From assembly GCA_021731365.1 (NCBI GenBank), contig JAKFXL010000049.1, positions 1 to 64,000 of the forward strand: a stretch of 64,000 nucleotides of DNA. The letters run 5' to 3'. The translations under genes were made by a program, and so were the position numbers. This document shows positions 50,486 through 60,410 of this stretch, in pieces. Below the pieces are notes generated by a model, which saw only the letters and a program-made list of their open reading frames with translations, had not been told where the DNA came from and ran no database searches. The stretch's first letter is position 1, and every line of letters begins with the position of its first letter. Source of the stretch: Gammaproteobacteria bacterium (lineage in GTDB: Bacteria; Pseudomonadota; Gammaproteobacteria; Tenderiales; Tenderiaceae).

Positions 50486-51084
50486 ATAACCATTTAAAGT
50501 GCAGGCATTGTCAACGGTATGTTGAGCATTTTTGTCGACTTTAACATTTTGTTAAGTAAATCGGTAGATTAGATTTTTCATGGTCTTCCCTATTGTTGTA
50601 TCGGTTTATTTTTTGCCTTTCTGTTGTGTAGCCTTTTTCGTTTGATTGAGTGACCCTGTCACTATTTTTATGGTGATGGGGGATGCTTTTTAGTGTTTAT
50701 TTCAATCTTTTATCTGTCTTGACTTCCTGCCCTAAGGGGCTAGGTTTAATAGTTGTAGGGGGGTATGTTTTTTTGTTGAGTGTTTTGATAGGGGTTTTAT
50801 AAGAGTTGTGCTGAGTAGTATTGCTCGTGGTTGATGGGTTTTTATGCGTTTGTCTGCACCTATGTCACGGTAATATGCACATTATTTTAAACAATAATTT
50901 CAGTTGTGGTGTTGGCGGTGTCGGTTATATTTTTATCAGACAGAAGATGTATGAGTGGCGACGGTTTTTTAGAGGGGGTTGCCAGCCATATTGACTCTCT
51001 TTTTGGGTGATTTGATGGTGTATAAGAATTCGGGTTTTAAAATAAAAGCCGGGTATTGAAAATTCTAATGAAGGAGGATTTGTC
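50486..51084. other. 599-bp intergenic stretch
   Basis: AT- and T-rich DNA between divergent genes. No gene, RNA or strong repeat is recognised. It presumably contains promoters for both sides; AAGGAGG at 51071-51077 is the ribosome-binding site of the next gene. Confidence 0.5.
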
Positions 51085-53226
51085 ATGGCTTATCTATTTA
51101 AAGGACGTTTGTGTGGCTATGTGTGCGCGGAGTGCCCAGAGCCTTTGGCTAATGTCAAGGTTAGGATTTATCGTGTGGATAGGGGGGGTAATGTAGCGGC
51201 GCTTGCTGTGGCAAACCCTAAAGAGACATTTGAGATTCTGGATGATGATCAGGTTCAGGGAAAAGAGTCTCGCCTGCTTGCAGTTGCCGATACCGACGGT
51301 AATGGCAGTTATGTTGTTGAGTTTGATGATAACTATAACGGCGAGCCATTTGAGGTGGATGTGTATTGTGATGCTGTGCCACGGAGCAAGAGAGCGTTTA
51401 AAGCGCGTCAGTTTACGATCACCACGGTGCAGCCCCGTTTTCGTCAAAAGGATGATGGTTATGTTGCGGTGTGGGACTACTGTCTGCCACATCGTTTCTG
51501 GTGTGCGATTTTGGCGCTGTTTGATATCTGGACGATCTGTGGACGTGTGGTGGATTGTGAAACCAAACGGCCGATTGCAGGTGTGAAGGTGAAGGCGTTT
51601 GATGCGGACTGGTTGGCGGATGATGTCTTGGGCGTTGCGGTGACCGATGCTACCGGTAAGTTTATGATCACCTACTCATCGATTGATTTTAAACAGGGTA
51701 CCTGGATTGATGTGGAGTTGATTGGTGGCCCTGATATCTATTTCAAGATTGAAGATGGCATGGGCGCGCCGCTGTTGACCGAGAGCCAGTCGCGTGGACG
51801 TGCGCCTGATCGTGAAAATGCAGCAAACTGTTTCTGTGTTGAGTTGTGTATTAAACAGCCATTAACCTGTGAGTTGACTGCGCCTACAGGGTGTACTGCG
51901 GAGCAGGTGAATCAGGCCGCCGGTTTTAGTTTTGTGCCGGTATTGGGGAGTGTGAGCGGTGGTGGTTTTGGCAGTTATATTCTGGAGGTGTTGCAGGGAG
52001 GCTCTGTTGTTCCCGGTGTGACGGTTCTCTATCCTGGGGGTGGTAGCAGTGGCACACTGCCGGTGGTGATGGGTGAGCTGGGACAAATCAATACCACGCC
52101 ATTAATGGATGGTGCATATACCGTGCGGCTGACGGTCTACTCTGGGGGTGTGGGTACAACGGTTGTCTGTACAAAGACGTTAGGTTTTACGTTGCTTAAA
52201 ATCATTGTCTATATGAATAAGATCGGCAAGATTACTACGGACCCTCAGCCACTTGATCCCGCCGCTGAGTTGCGCGCTGGAGGTGTGCCAAAGGCTGTGG
52301 GTGGCACGATGAGCATTGAAGGTGCGGCCTATGTGTATGGCTGTGTTGACCGCATGGTGAAGAAGTACGATATCCGCATCAAACAGGTGACTGCGCCGGG
52401 GACAGAGCCGCTGCAACCTGCGACCGATGATCCGATCCCTGCTGGCTGGAGTGTGATCCCCTCTCTACCGCTGGAGTATACGTTGCCGTCGCAATATCAA
52501 CCGTGGACCCGCATTGGCCCTGCATCACGGGATTTGGTCAACAGCTGGAAGACCTTCACAACAGGGGGCACAACCTACTATGCGCTGAATGCGGGTAAGT
52601 GGGGCAGCGCTGCCAGTGGTCGTTACAGCATGTTGCTGGTGGTTGAAGACACCGCCGCACCGACGGGCCATCGTTACTACGATATTCAGCACCTCTGGCT
52701 GGATAACAAGTCAATTTACAATACGGTGCAGATTGTTAAGTTCCAGCGTTTTGTCGGTGGAGTATGGAGTGATATTCCCGCCTGTATGGATCTGATGTTG
52801 AGTTTTGGCAAGATTCGTATTGTTGGGCTGGCATGGGATCCGATAATTGATGAGGCGTGGTGGCCGCCTGTTGCGCCAAATGATAATTTCAGCCATTACC
52901 GTCTGGATTACTGGAAGCAGTTTGGTGCCAGCCATGAGCTGTTGGGCAATACCACTACACGTGTGCCGGCATTGCCTGCGTTGCCACCGGTGGTGACACC
53001 GACAGTGGCCGATGCGGGAGAGTTGGCGCAGTGGGATTTGACGACGCTGGATGCGGGTGTTGCACCATCGCCTTATGTATCACCGGCAGATCCGAAAATT
53101 TATCGGGGGGAGTCGTGTGCGTATAGTTTGCAACTGTTTGCCACGGACTCAACGGCTGTCAGTGATAACAGCTCAACACACTATCGCCATCATCAGGTGG
53201 CAGTGAAGGTTGTGAACGATCTGTAA
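51085..53226 (+). CDS. Large orphan protein with Ig-like/carboxypeptidase-regulatory domains
   Basis: A 713-residue protein without a signal peptide. Residues 1-140 and about 148-270 are two beta-sandwich modules of the carboxypeptidase regulatory-like type (LCGYVCAECPEPLANVKVRI; ICGRVVDCETKRPIAGVKVK followed by TDATGKFMITY). Residues 285-370 form another beta-rich module (GGFGSYILEVLQGGSVVPGV). The C-terminal half (about 400-713) is not recognised but has several WxxPI and YDIQHLWLDN stretches. An ideal AAGGAGG site indicates strong translation. No secretion system genes are next to it. It may be a surface or extracellular structural protein exported without a classical signal, or a cytoplasmic scaffold. 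Confidence 0.7.
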   Translation: MAYLFKGRLCGYVCAECPEPLANVKVRIYRVDRGGNVAALAVANPKETFEILDDDQVQGKESRLLAVADTDGNGSYVVEFDDNYNGEPFEVDVYCDAVPRSKRAFKARQFTITTVQPRFRQKDDGYVAVWDYCLPHRFWCAILALFDIWTICGRVVDCETKRPIAGVKVKAFDADWLADDVLGVAVTDATGKFMITYSSIDFKQGTWIDVELIGGPDIYFKIEDGMGAPLLTESQSRGRAPDRENAANCFCVELCIKQPLTCELTAPTGCTAEQVNQAAGFSFVPVLGSVSGGGFGSYILEVLQGGSVVPGVTVLYPGGGSSGTLPVVMGELGQINTTPLMDGAYTVRLTVYSGGVGTTVVCTKTLGFTLLKIIVYMNKIGKITTDPQPLDPAAELRAGGVPKAVGGTMSIEGAAYVYGCVDRMVKKYDIRIKQVTAPGTEPLQPATDDPIPAGWSVIPSLPLEYTLPSQYQPWTRIGPASRDLVNSWKTFTTGGTTYYALNAGKWGSAASGRYSMLLVVEDTAAPTGHRYYDIQHLWLDNKSIYNTVQIVKFQRFVGGVWSDIPACMDLMLSFGKIRIVGLAWDPIIDEAWWPPVAPNDNFSHYRLDYWKQFGASHELLGNTTTRVPALPALPPVVTPTVADAGELAQWDLTTLDAGVAPSPYVSPADPKIYRGESCAYSLQLFATDSTAVSDNSSTHYRHHQVAVKVVNDL

Positions 53227-53321
53227 GTAGAGTACTGGAGTGTGAAGATGGTGCGCCTCTATTCGCTGGGGTTAATGCGGTGAGTAGGGGCGCAGTTGTG
53301 TTTTTTTATTTTGGTGCGGTA

Positions 53322-54161
53322 TTAACCAATCTCCAGCAGCCCCAGCACACCCTCTAACCCGCAGTGGTTAAGTGCGCTATCTGCCTGCTGCTGTACTTTT
53401 GGTTTGGCGTGGTAGGCGATGCTGAGTCCTGCCTCTTTCATCATCATCAAGTCGTTGGCACCATCCCCCATGGCAACGGCCTGTGACGGTTTTATCCCTA
53501 ATGCTTTGCACTGTTCCAGCAGGAACTCAGCCTTGGCCTCGGCACCAATAATGCGACCGTGGATTTCGCCGGTGAGTTTTCCATTTTCAAACTCTAATGT
53601 ATTGGCCAGGGTGTAATCGAGTCCGAAGCGTATTTTTAATTTTTCTGTGAAGTAGGTAAAGCCACCAGAGACCAGCGCGATTTTAATGCCGCGCGATTTG
53701 AGCCCGGCAACCATCTGTTCTGCACCAGGGTTAGGGCGTAGCCGTTCATGGTAGACATGCGCCAGTGCGTCCTCCTGCAGCCCTGTGAGCAGGGCGATGC
53801 GGCGACGCAGTGATGTTTCAAAATCGATCTCACCACGCATGGCCGATTCGGTGATTGCTGAGACCTGTGGTTTGACGTTGATGAAGTCAGCAATCTCATC
53901 AATACATTCGATGTTGATGAGGGTGGAGTCCATGTCGGTGACGAGTAGTTTTACGGCGCTGGGGTCAAACCCCTCTGGCAGCAGATTGATGTCGAACTCC
54001 TCCTGGCCTCGATACTGTTCCAGCTGTTGAGGCGTGACCTCACCATCTATCTGTATGTGGTAGTAACCGCTCTTTTTAATGAGTGTGCCATTGAACTGCT
54101 CGTTAAGTGCTTCGGCCTCGTAGGTGGTTAAACGTGGACCTTGTAATACCAGTATTGCCAT
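53322..54161 (-). CDS. serB: Phosphoserine phosphatase SerB
   Basis: A 279-residue HAD phosphatase for the last step of serine synthesis. The catalytic motif is TDMDSTL with D76 and D78, followed by ECIDEIADF; motif II is VSGGFTYF and motif III AMGDGANDLMMMKEAG. The N-terminal 70 residues are the extra domain seen in gammaproteobacterial SerB. It is upstream of nothing in the same direction except a gap of about 115 bases to the asmA gene, which is transcribed toward it. Confidence 0.96.
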   Translation of the reverse strand: MAILVLQGPRLTTYEAEALNEQFNGTLIKKSGYYHIQIDGEVTPQQLEQYRGQEEFDINLLPEGFDPSAVKLLVTDMDSTLINIECIDEIADFINVKPQVSAITESAMRGEIDFETSLRRRIALLTGLQEDALAHVYHERLRPNPGAEQMVAGLKSRGIKIALVSGGFTYFTEKLKIRFGLDYTLANTLEFENGKLTGEIHGRIIGAEAKAEFLLEQCKALGIKPSQAVAMGDGANDLMMMKEAGLSIAYHAKPKVQQQADSALNHCGLEGVLGLLEIG

Positions 54162-54235
54162 GGAGGGTTGCCTTCAAACGGTGTGGAGGGTGTGCGGGCA
54201 TTTTCCCACAGTGGCGGGGTTAGGGCAAAAGTGGC

Positions 54236-54261
54236 GGGTGGGCTGTGAGTGTTGCCCACCC
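54236..54261 (-). terminator. Hairpin after the AsmA gene
   Basis: Arms GGGTGGGC and GCCCACCC around a 10-base loop, just past the stop codon of the AsmA gene. No T-run follows in the minus direction, so it is a weak terminator candidate. Confidence 0.4.
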
Positions 54262-54276
54262 GCGAGTGCGGTGTTG

Positions 54277-56640
54277 TTAACGGTTGAAGAGCTGTTTTAG
54301 TTTGTCTTGTGTCTCGGTGCCTACTTTGTCTTTTAACTGCTGCTTTTCTGCCTCCAGTTTTTGACGGGCGGCCTCTTTTTCTGTCTGGAGCTTGGCGTCG
54401 GCGTCGGATTTGAGTTTAGCCTTTTCCTGTTGCAGCTTCTCGTTGAGTGCCGCTTTTTCCTGGTCCAGCTTCTCTTTTAGGGCCGCCTTGCCTTGTGACA
54501 GCTTCTCTTTAAGCATCTCGTCATACTGCAGATCAAACTTGGGGGCACTGAAGGGGCCGTTGATGCGTACAGGAATGGTGAGTCCTTTAAGAGCGTTGAT
54601 ATCTTCACCCCCTTCACCTGCGGAGCTGCCAACAATTTTGGCGGTGATGAGGTAGTCGAGTGTTGTCTCCACGAGGTTGATGTTGCCAGCGCCGTTAACG
54701 CGGGCAAAGGGGGCCTTGGCCCCCAGGTCGTTGCCGGTGACGATACCGTTGTTCACCAGGAAGGTGCCGTTGACCTCGCTGAAGTCGGTGGGTTTGGTGG
54801 CATTGTCGCTCAATTTTTCACCTTTAAGCTTGGCCCGTGCTTCACGTGCCTTGCCGGCGATGTTGAGCCCCTTCATGGCGATGTTGGCAAAATTGAGGTT
54901 GATGGTGCCGTTGAGTGTTTTTGTCATCGCATCGGCATCATGCCCTTGTGCGGTGAGGTTGAGGTTGAGTGTGCCTTTGCCGCTGACCATGTCGTCGTTC
55001 ATAAAGTCTTTCAGCAGTGGCCCGGCCTGGATGTTGTGCAGTGACTCTTTGAGGGTGAACTTTGGCATGTCGCCACGGGCATCAAGGGTGGTGTCGCCTT
55101 CGTAACTGCCCTGATAGAGTTTGGCGCTGACGGGGGCGAGTCGGACCACGCCATCTTTGGCCTTGATGGTGGTCTGGATATCATCCAGCTGCATGTTGGA
55201 AATTTTCAGTTTGCCAATGTTGGCTTTGCCGTCGATGTCGAGGTTACGCAGCATCTCCATGGGTAGCTGTGCCGCGGCGGCAGCACCGCTGCTGGCGGTT
55301 GGTGTGGCTGGCGTGGTGGTGGAGGTTGCACCACTGTCGCTGGCCGGGGCCATGTAGCGGTCGGCGTCGATGGCATCCAGGCTGAGCTGGTAGCGTACGG
55401 CCGGCAGGGGTTGGGTATCGCTGAGTTCAGCGTCAATGCTGCCTTGCAGGGTGGTCTCATCAAGTTTGAGTTTCAGTGGTTTGATGTGAATGGAGCTGGG
55501 GGTAGTATTCACAAGTTTAAGTTCCAGTGTGGCCTTGTTGAGTACGTTGGGGTCCGCAGTGACTGGTGCGGTCATGGCCATGTTTTTGAAGAGGGTACGT
55601 GGGCTAAACTCGGCAATGCGTAGATCGCCATTGAGTAGCGGTGTCTCCATGATGTTGCTGGCGCTGATCATGCCCTGAATGTTGAGGCCATAGCTGCTGA
55701 GCTTCAGGTTGTTGAGCTGCGCGGTCTGCTCCTGCAGATGCAGGTTGATGTCGGCAGCAAGCTCCAGCGCGGCCTTGCCACCGGGCAGGCTTGGGTTGCT
55801 GATGTTGGCGGTGAGTGTGGTGGGGCTGAGGCTGTAGCGCTGGTTGGCCAGATCGATGTCGATGTTGCTGTTGAGTACCAGCTGGCCACTGCTGTTGAAG
55901 CCGTTGTTGCTGGCATCCGGGCTGTTGAAGTCAAAGCTGAGGTGCAGGTTTTCGAGGCGGTGTTGCTCAAACTTTTCCATATCAGCGATGACCCGGACCT
56001 TGATACCGAGTGTGCCGTTGATGTTGGGTTTGCTGCTGCTGAGTTTGCTGTTGAGCTCTATATCCAGTGGGGCGTTAAGCGCGACCGGGCCAGTGGTGAG
56101 GTCCAGCGACTCGATGGCGTAGCGTGAGCCGGTGGCGCGATTGTCATAGATCACCTGGGCATCGCTGATGGCGAGGCCGCCGATTACCAGCGCGGTGAGT
56201 GGGGTGGCGTCACCTGTGGGTGTCTCATCGACGGCGGCGGTGCGGTCACCGCTGGAGAGGTCGCTCCAGTTGTCATTGCCGTCCTCTGTGACCATCAGAT
56301 TGAGCCGTAGCCCCTGCAGGGTGACGGTCTTCATCTCTATTTCACGCCTAAGCAACGGCATGAGTTTGAGTTTCACGTCGGCCCCCTCAATGCGGGCGAA
56401 GGGCTGGTCACCAAAGCCAGCCGCGTTGCTGAGCTGTATCGCCCCCAGCTCCATGCCGATCCAGGGGAAGAGTGAGAGTTTGATATCCCCTTCGATGGTG
56501 AGGTCGCGGCCAGTGGCCTCTTTGGCGGCCTGGCTGATCTGCGGTTTGTAGTCGTTGAGATCGACCATAAACGGGATAATGATGATCAGGGCGATGAGCA
56601 GGCCAACGGCAATGCCGGTATATTTGAGTAGCTTAGGCAT
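54277..56640 (-). CDS. AsmA family protein
   Basis: A 787-residue envelope protein: N-terminal membrane anchor (residues 6-27), long beta-rich periplasmic region with AsmA domains (KPQISQAAKEATGRDLTIEG near the start; LNLNLTAQGHDADAMTKTLN and GNINLVETTLDYLITAKIVG near the end), then a highly charged Lys/Glu/Gln helical tail (about 705-787) of repeated KEKL/QEKA units that should form a coiled coil. AsmA-like proteins are implicated in lipid transfer to the outer membrane. The coiled-coil tail is longer than in E. coli AsmA. Confidence 0.9.
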   Translation of the reverse strand: MPKLLKYTGIAVGLLIALIIIIPFMVDLNDYKPQISQAAKEATGRDLTIEGDIKLSLFPWIGMELGAIQLSNAAGFGDQPFARIEGADVKLKLMPLLRREIEMKTVTLQGLRLNLMVTEDGNDNWSDLSSGDRTAAVDETPTGDATPLTALVIGGLAISDAQVIYDNRATGSRYAIESLDLTTGPVALNAPLDIELNSKLSSSKPNINGTLGIKVRVIADMEKFEQHRLENLHLSFDFNSPDASNNGFNSSGQLVLNSNIDIDLANQRYSLSPTTLTANISNPSLPGGKAALELAADINLHLQEQTAQLNNLKLSSYGLNIQGMISASNIMETPLLNGDLRIAEFSPRTLFKNMAMTAPVTADPNVLNKATLELKLVNTTPSSIHIKPLKLKLDETTLQGSIDAELSDTQPLPAVRYQLSLDAIDADRYMAPASDSGATSTTTPATPTASSGAAAAAQLPMEMLRNLDIDGKANIGKLKISNMQLDDIQTTIKAKDGVVRLAPVSAKLYQGSYEGDTTLDARGDMPKFTLKESLHNIQAGPLLKDFMNDDMVSGKGTLNLNLTAQGHDADAMTKTLNGTINLNFANIAMKGLNIAGKAREARAKLKGEKLSDNATKPTDFSEVNGTFLVNNGIVTGNDLGAKAPFARVNGAGNINLVETTLDYLITAKIVGSSAGEGGEDINALKGLTIPVRINGPFSAPKFDLQYDEMLKEKLSQGKAALKEKLDQEKAALNEKLQQEKAKLKSDADAKLQTEKEAARQKLEAEKQQLKDKVGTETQDKLKQLFNR

Positions 56641-56779
56641 GGGCGGTAATCTTCATTTGAAGGTTGAGGTTGTTGTAAGGTACCTGATAACGGCGGTGAG
56701 GGCCAAGGGGATGGCCGCTTAAAGCGCCCATGTTATGCTGCGGTGCGTGATTTTTAATGGGTGGAGGGGGCTGGCGTAA

Positions 56780-57187
56780 ATGGCGAAGATTAGGGAGGAG
56801 TCTATTGCCTTTAAGGCGGTAGCGGGGGTGAACAGCGGTCTGTTTTATGTTGAGTTGCCTGACCCGTCGGAGCGGCTGGTGCGGGCGGGCAAGGTCCTGG
56901 CGCTCTGCTGGGGGTTGGCGGTGGCGGCGGTATTTATCCCCATTGTCCATTTTGTTCTGGTGCCGCTGTTTTTGATTGCGGGGCCGGTGATGGCGTACCA
57001 GAAGTATCGGGTGACGATACTGGCGTTGAGGGCTGACGGATGCTGTCCTGAGTGTCAACAACAGGTGTCGATTGCGCTGGACTCTGGGGACCGTATTCCC
57101 AAGCGTACCTACTGCCCCGCCTGCAACAAGCCACTGCAGCTGGTGTATGATGCAACCCTTGATTTGGCAGTGAAGGGTGAAGAGTAG
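56780..57187 (+). CDS. Membrane protein with zinc-ribbon tail, unknown
   Basis: A 135-residue protein with two membrane spans (about 38-58 and 58-76) and a C-terminal zinc-ribbon-like domain: CCPEC near residue 86 and YCPAC near 111. No family name is certain. It is followed within three bases by a 33-codon membrane peptide and a terminator, so the two probably form a small operon divergent from asmA. Confidence 0.65.
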   Translation: MAKIREESIAFKAVAGVNSGLFYVELPDPSERLVRAGKVLALCWGLAVAAVFIPIVHFVLVPLFLIAGPVMAYQKYRVTILALRADGCCPECQQQVSIALDSGDRIPKRTYCPACNKPLQLVYDATLDLAVKGEE

Positions 57188-57190
57188 ATT

Positions 57191-57292
57191 ATGCGATCAT
57201 TAATGGCGTTTATGGTTATAGGCATGATGGTGGTGGGAGGGACCGCCTCCATTACACTGCTGCTCTACCTGCTGGGCATTATCGGCCAGTAG
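57191..57292 (+). CDS. Possible 33-residue membrane peptide
   Basis: A frame beginning three bases after the previous stop. It encodes MRSLMAFMVIGMMVVGGTAS, then ITLLLYLLGIIGQ, almost wholly hydrophobic with one basic residue near the start. A weak GAAG lies upstream. A terminator 25 bases later closes the unit. It is supported by position only. Confidence 0.45.
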   Translation: MRSLMAFMVIGMMVVGGTASITLLLYLLGIIGQ

Positions 57293-57317
57293 CCGCTGCA
57301 GCGTGGATTGAGTGGCC

Positions 57318-57343
57318 AGCCTCACCTTTGGTGGGGCTTTTTT
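57318..57343 (+). terminator. Terminator of the small operon
   Basis: Stem AGCCTCACC / GGTGGGGCT (one G-T pair) with a TTT loop, followed by six T. It ends the 56780-57292 transcript and meets the convergent GGDEF-EAL gene. Confidence 0.8.
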
Positions 57344-60179
57344 ACGGCTGGAGAGTGGGGTGTTGCTCTTCTGGCCCCGTGGCTAGGCAGCTGTTTTGCT
57401 GGTTGAGAGCCATGTGTGTGAAGGCGTTGCCGGTGAGGGCTTCGCTGTAGAGAAACCCCTGTCCTTCGGCGCAGCCGTGGCGAATCAGGAAATTACGCTG
57501 TTCGTTGGTCTCAATGCCCTCGGCGCTGATGCGGATGTTGAGGCTCTGCCCCAGGGCGATGATGGCACAGGTGATCGCCTCGTTGCTTTTATCAAAGGGG
57601 ATGTCATGGACAAACGACTGGTCGATTTTAAGTTTGTCTAATGGTAGCTGCTTGAGCTGACTAAGGGATGAGTAGCCGGTACCAAAGTCGTCGATGGAGA
57701 TCATCACCCCCAGGGTTTTCAGCTCATGCAGGGCGGTGATGGTGGAGGCCGGTTTGGCCATTAATATACTTTCGGTGACCTCCAGCTCCAGATGGCGGGC
57801 GGCCAGTCCACTCTTCTTAAGGGCGGACTGGATGACGTTTGCCAGATTGCCACGTTGAAACTGTAGCCCCGAGATGTTGACGGAGATGGTGTCGATGTTG
57901 ATGCCCGTCGCCAGCCAGTTCTGCATCTGGGTGCAGGCGTGGGTGATAACCCATTCACCAACGGGGATGATGAGTCCTGACTCCTCGGCATGGCCGATGA
58001 AACTCTGTGGCTGGAGCAGCCCCTTATTGGGGTGTTGCCAGCGAACCAGCGCCTCGGCCCCGGTTAGCCGGCCACTGTTGAGGTCGTATTGGGGCTGGTA
58101 ATGCAGGATCAGTTCGTTGTTGTGAATGGCGTGGCGCAGCGCATTTTCGAGGCTGAGCTTCTCCGTGATGTTGTCGGTTAGCTCGGTGGTGTAAAAGTGA
58201 TAGGCATTGCCACCAATCTCTTTGGAGAGATACATGGCGGCGTCGGCGTTTTTGATCAGAACCCCTGTGGTCAGGCCATCCTGGGGATAGAGGGCAATGC
58301 CGATGCTGAGGGAGAAGTAGAGGCTGTGGTCGTTGATCAGCACCGGGGCATCAAAGGCCGACATCATCTTTTCAGCAATGATCATGGCGTCGCTATTGTC
58401 ACGTAAATTCTCAAGCAGTATCACAAACTCATCCCCCCCGACCCTGGCTAGGGTATCTTGCTCCCGCACCAGGAGCTGAAGGCGGTTGGCAACGTGTTGC
58501 AGCAGCGTATCGCCGGTGGCGTGGCCCAGGCTGTCGTTGATGTTTTTGAAACGGTCCAGGTCGATGAACATGACCGCCACCTTGTTGCCAGAGCGGTTGG
58601 ACACCTGTATTGCGTGTTTCAGGCGGTCTTGGAGCAGTAGCCGGTTGGGCAGGTGGGTTAATGGATCATGGTGGGCAAGAAAATCGAGCCTCTCCTGAGT
58701 CTTTTTCTGCAGTGCAATATCCTCCACACTGGACCAGATAAAGGTTTCGTTATCTTTTTTTAACAACATTCCATTCAAGCGCACCGGCACCAGATGGCCA
58801 TCCCGGTGAATGTACTCCTTTTCGTAGGGGCCATAATGGCCGGATTGGTTGAGCTGCTTCAGGAGCGCCTGTTCTGCGGCGTAATATTTTTCGGGGGTGA
58901 TATCCCAGTAGTTGTACTTCATGGCGTCACTGACGGTACGGCCAATGATGTTGGCGTAGGCTGCATTGATATCGACCAGCTCGCCATCCATGCGGCAGAG
59001 CACCAATCCAATTGGGCTGTTTTCAAAGAGCATGCGGTTGTACTGCTCACTCTCTTTTAGGCGGTTCTCTGCCGCTTTGCGCGGCGTGATGTCGCGGATG
59101 GTCTGGACCATCCCCCGCTGTGTGGCGCTGATGTTGATCGGTGACAGTGCGTAGTCAAAAAAACGGTTTTTGGTGGGGGCGTGCAGCTCCACGTTACGGA
59201 TGCTCCGGCCATGTTTGATCGCCTCACAGATGGGGCAGAGTAGATGGTCGGTACTGGCGGGATGGTAGAGCTGGTGGCAGTGCTGGTCCAGGACATCGGC
59301 GAGCGGGAGCTGCACCAGAGCGGTGGCGGCCTGATTGGCCTGTTGAATGATGCCGTTGTTATCCACCACGATGGTGGCGTCAGGCACCGCATCATAGGTA
59401 TTGGCGGTCCTGGCCATGGCCAGAAAAGGTCGCTCCAGGGTGGTGCGCATGGTGGCTAAAAAGATCAGCCAGAAGGAGAAAAGTTTGAAGATGTGGCCAA
59501 CCAGATTGGCCGTTCCATCCAATGTCACAAAGAGCGTAAACGCCAGCTCGGCAGCGATGGTGAAGGCGATGGCCAGGAAGATCATCGTCTGGATTTTTGG
59601 CTCAAGCAGATGGCGGTTGCGCCACAGCAGGAGTGCGGCAATAACGAGCAGACTGATAATGGTGTATTCGGCAATGACCTTAAATGGCGTTAGGCCAATA
59701 CCTTCAATGAATACAGAGGGGAAGGCGGTGCTGATTGCCAGCAGTGTCATGAGCATGGCCACGGTGCCAACGATGAGTAACACCGGTTCGCGCCGCAGGG
59801 CGTGGTTTAAATAGCGGCAGGCAATCAGCAGTACCAGCGCCTCCAGGGCGCGGGCTGCGAGCCATAGTCGTATTGAATATTCCGAGGTGGTGAGGGCGAA
59901 GATGCCAAAATCTTTGTAGGTAAGGGTGTGAAACAGGTCAATGATGGCAACCCAAAAATAGCCAATCCCCAGAAACATCAAAAAATTGTTTTTGGTGAAG
60001 GGGTACATATTCCAGGCAACAACCGCCAGGGTGATGGCGATACCAATGGCAAGAAACTCCGCCAGTGTGTGAAAGAGCGGGTAGTTGTAGTGGCTAACAG
60101 CAATGAGCAGGCTGGCGAGAAGAGACGGCACGGCCCAAGGCCAGTGGTTGAAGCTTGAGGTTTGGGCCTCTGAAGCCAT
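57342..60179 (-). CDS. MASE3-PAS-GGDEF-EAL signalling protein
   Basis: A 945-residue membrane sensor of cyclic-di-GMP metabolism. The N-terminal multi-span sensor (about 1-245) looks like MASE3. Two PAS domains follow (about 260-370, with cysteines in HCHQLYHPASTDHLLCPICE; and 380-495). The GGDEF domain (about 505-665) has an intact RVGGDEFVILLEN, and the EAL domain (about 680-925) keeps GAEALVRWQHP, LEVTES, DDFGTGYSSLSQLKQL and KIDQSFV, so both synthesis and hydrolysis residues are present. The CxxC of the first PAS could bind a metal or sense redox. It is monocistronic, next to tRNA-Gly. Confidence 0.93.
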   Translation of the reverse strand: MASEAQTSSFNHWPWAVPSLLASLLIAVSHYNYPLFHTLAEFLAIGIAITLAVVAWNMYPFTKNNFLMFLGIGYFWVAIIDLFHTLTYKDFGIFALTTSEYSIRLWLAARALEALVLLIACRYLNHALRREPVLLIVGTVAMLMTLLAISTAFPSVFIEGIGLTPFKVIAEYTIISLLVIAALLLWRNRHLLEPKIQTMIFLAIAFTIAAELAFTLFVTLDGTANLVGHIFKLFSFWLIFLATMRTTLERPFLAMARTANTYDAVPDATIVVDNNGIIQQANQAATALVQLPLADVLDQHCHQLYHPASTDHLLCPICEAIKHGRSIRNVELHAPTKNRFFDYALSPINISATQRGMVQTIRDITPRKAAENRLKESEQYNRMLFENSPIGLVLCRMDGELVDINAAYANIIGRTVSDAMKYNYWDITPEKYYAAEQALLKQLNQSGHYGPYEKEYIHRDGHLVPVRLNGMLLKKDNETFIWSSVEDIALQKKTQERLDFLAHHDPLTHLPNRLLLQDRLKHAIQVSNRSGNKVAVMFIDLDRFKNINDSLGHATGDTLLQHVANRLQLLVREQDTLARVGGDEFVILLENLRDNSDAMIIAEKMMSAFDAPVLINDHSLYFSLSIGIALYPQDGLTTGVLIKNADAAMYLSKEIGGNAYHFYTTELTDNITEKLSLENALRHAIHNNELILHYQPQYDLNSGRLTGAEALVRWQHPNKGLLQPQSFIGHAEESGLIIPVGEWVITHACTQMQNWLATGINIDTISVNISGLQFQRGNLANVIQSALKKSGLAARHLELEVTESILMAKPASTITALHELKTLGVMISIDDFGTGYSSLSQLKQLPLDKLKIDQSFVHDIPFDKSNEAITCAIIALGQSLNIRISAEGIETNEQRNFLIRHGCAEGQGFLYSEALTGNAFTHMALNQQNSCLATGPEEQHPTLQP

Positions 60180-60299
60180 GCAGTTCCTTTTTTAGGGGTT
60201 GGCCAGCCAGACTTGGTGCATGGCGGCAACACAGCTTCACCATAGCCGACGTGGCGGTAAGTGAATAGAGATTGTTTTTAGGGTTTTTGCAGAGGAGGC

Positions 60300-60373
60300 T
60301 GGAGCGGGTGAAGGGAATCGAACCCTCGTATGCAGCTTGGGAAGCTGCCGTTCTACCATTGAACTACACCCGC
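60300..60373 (-). tRNA. tRNA-Gly (CCC)
   Basis: A 74-nt tRNA with encoded CCA. The minus strand starts GCGGGTGTAGTTCAATGGTA; the anticodon arm GCAGCTTCCCAAGCTGC gives anticodon CCC for GGG codons. The T-loop is GTTCGATTC. Confidence 0.96.
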
Positions 60374-60410
60374 AAAGCGCCGCCATCTTAACCGAAATTG
60401 CGGCGCGGCT

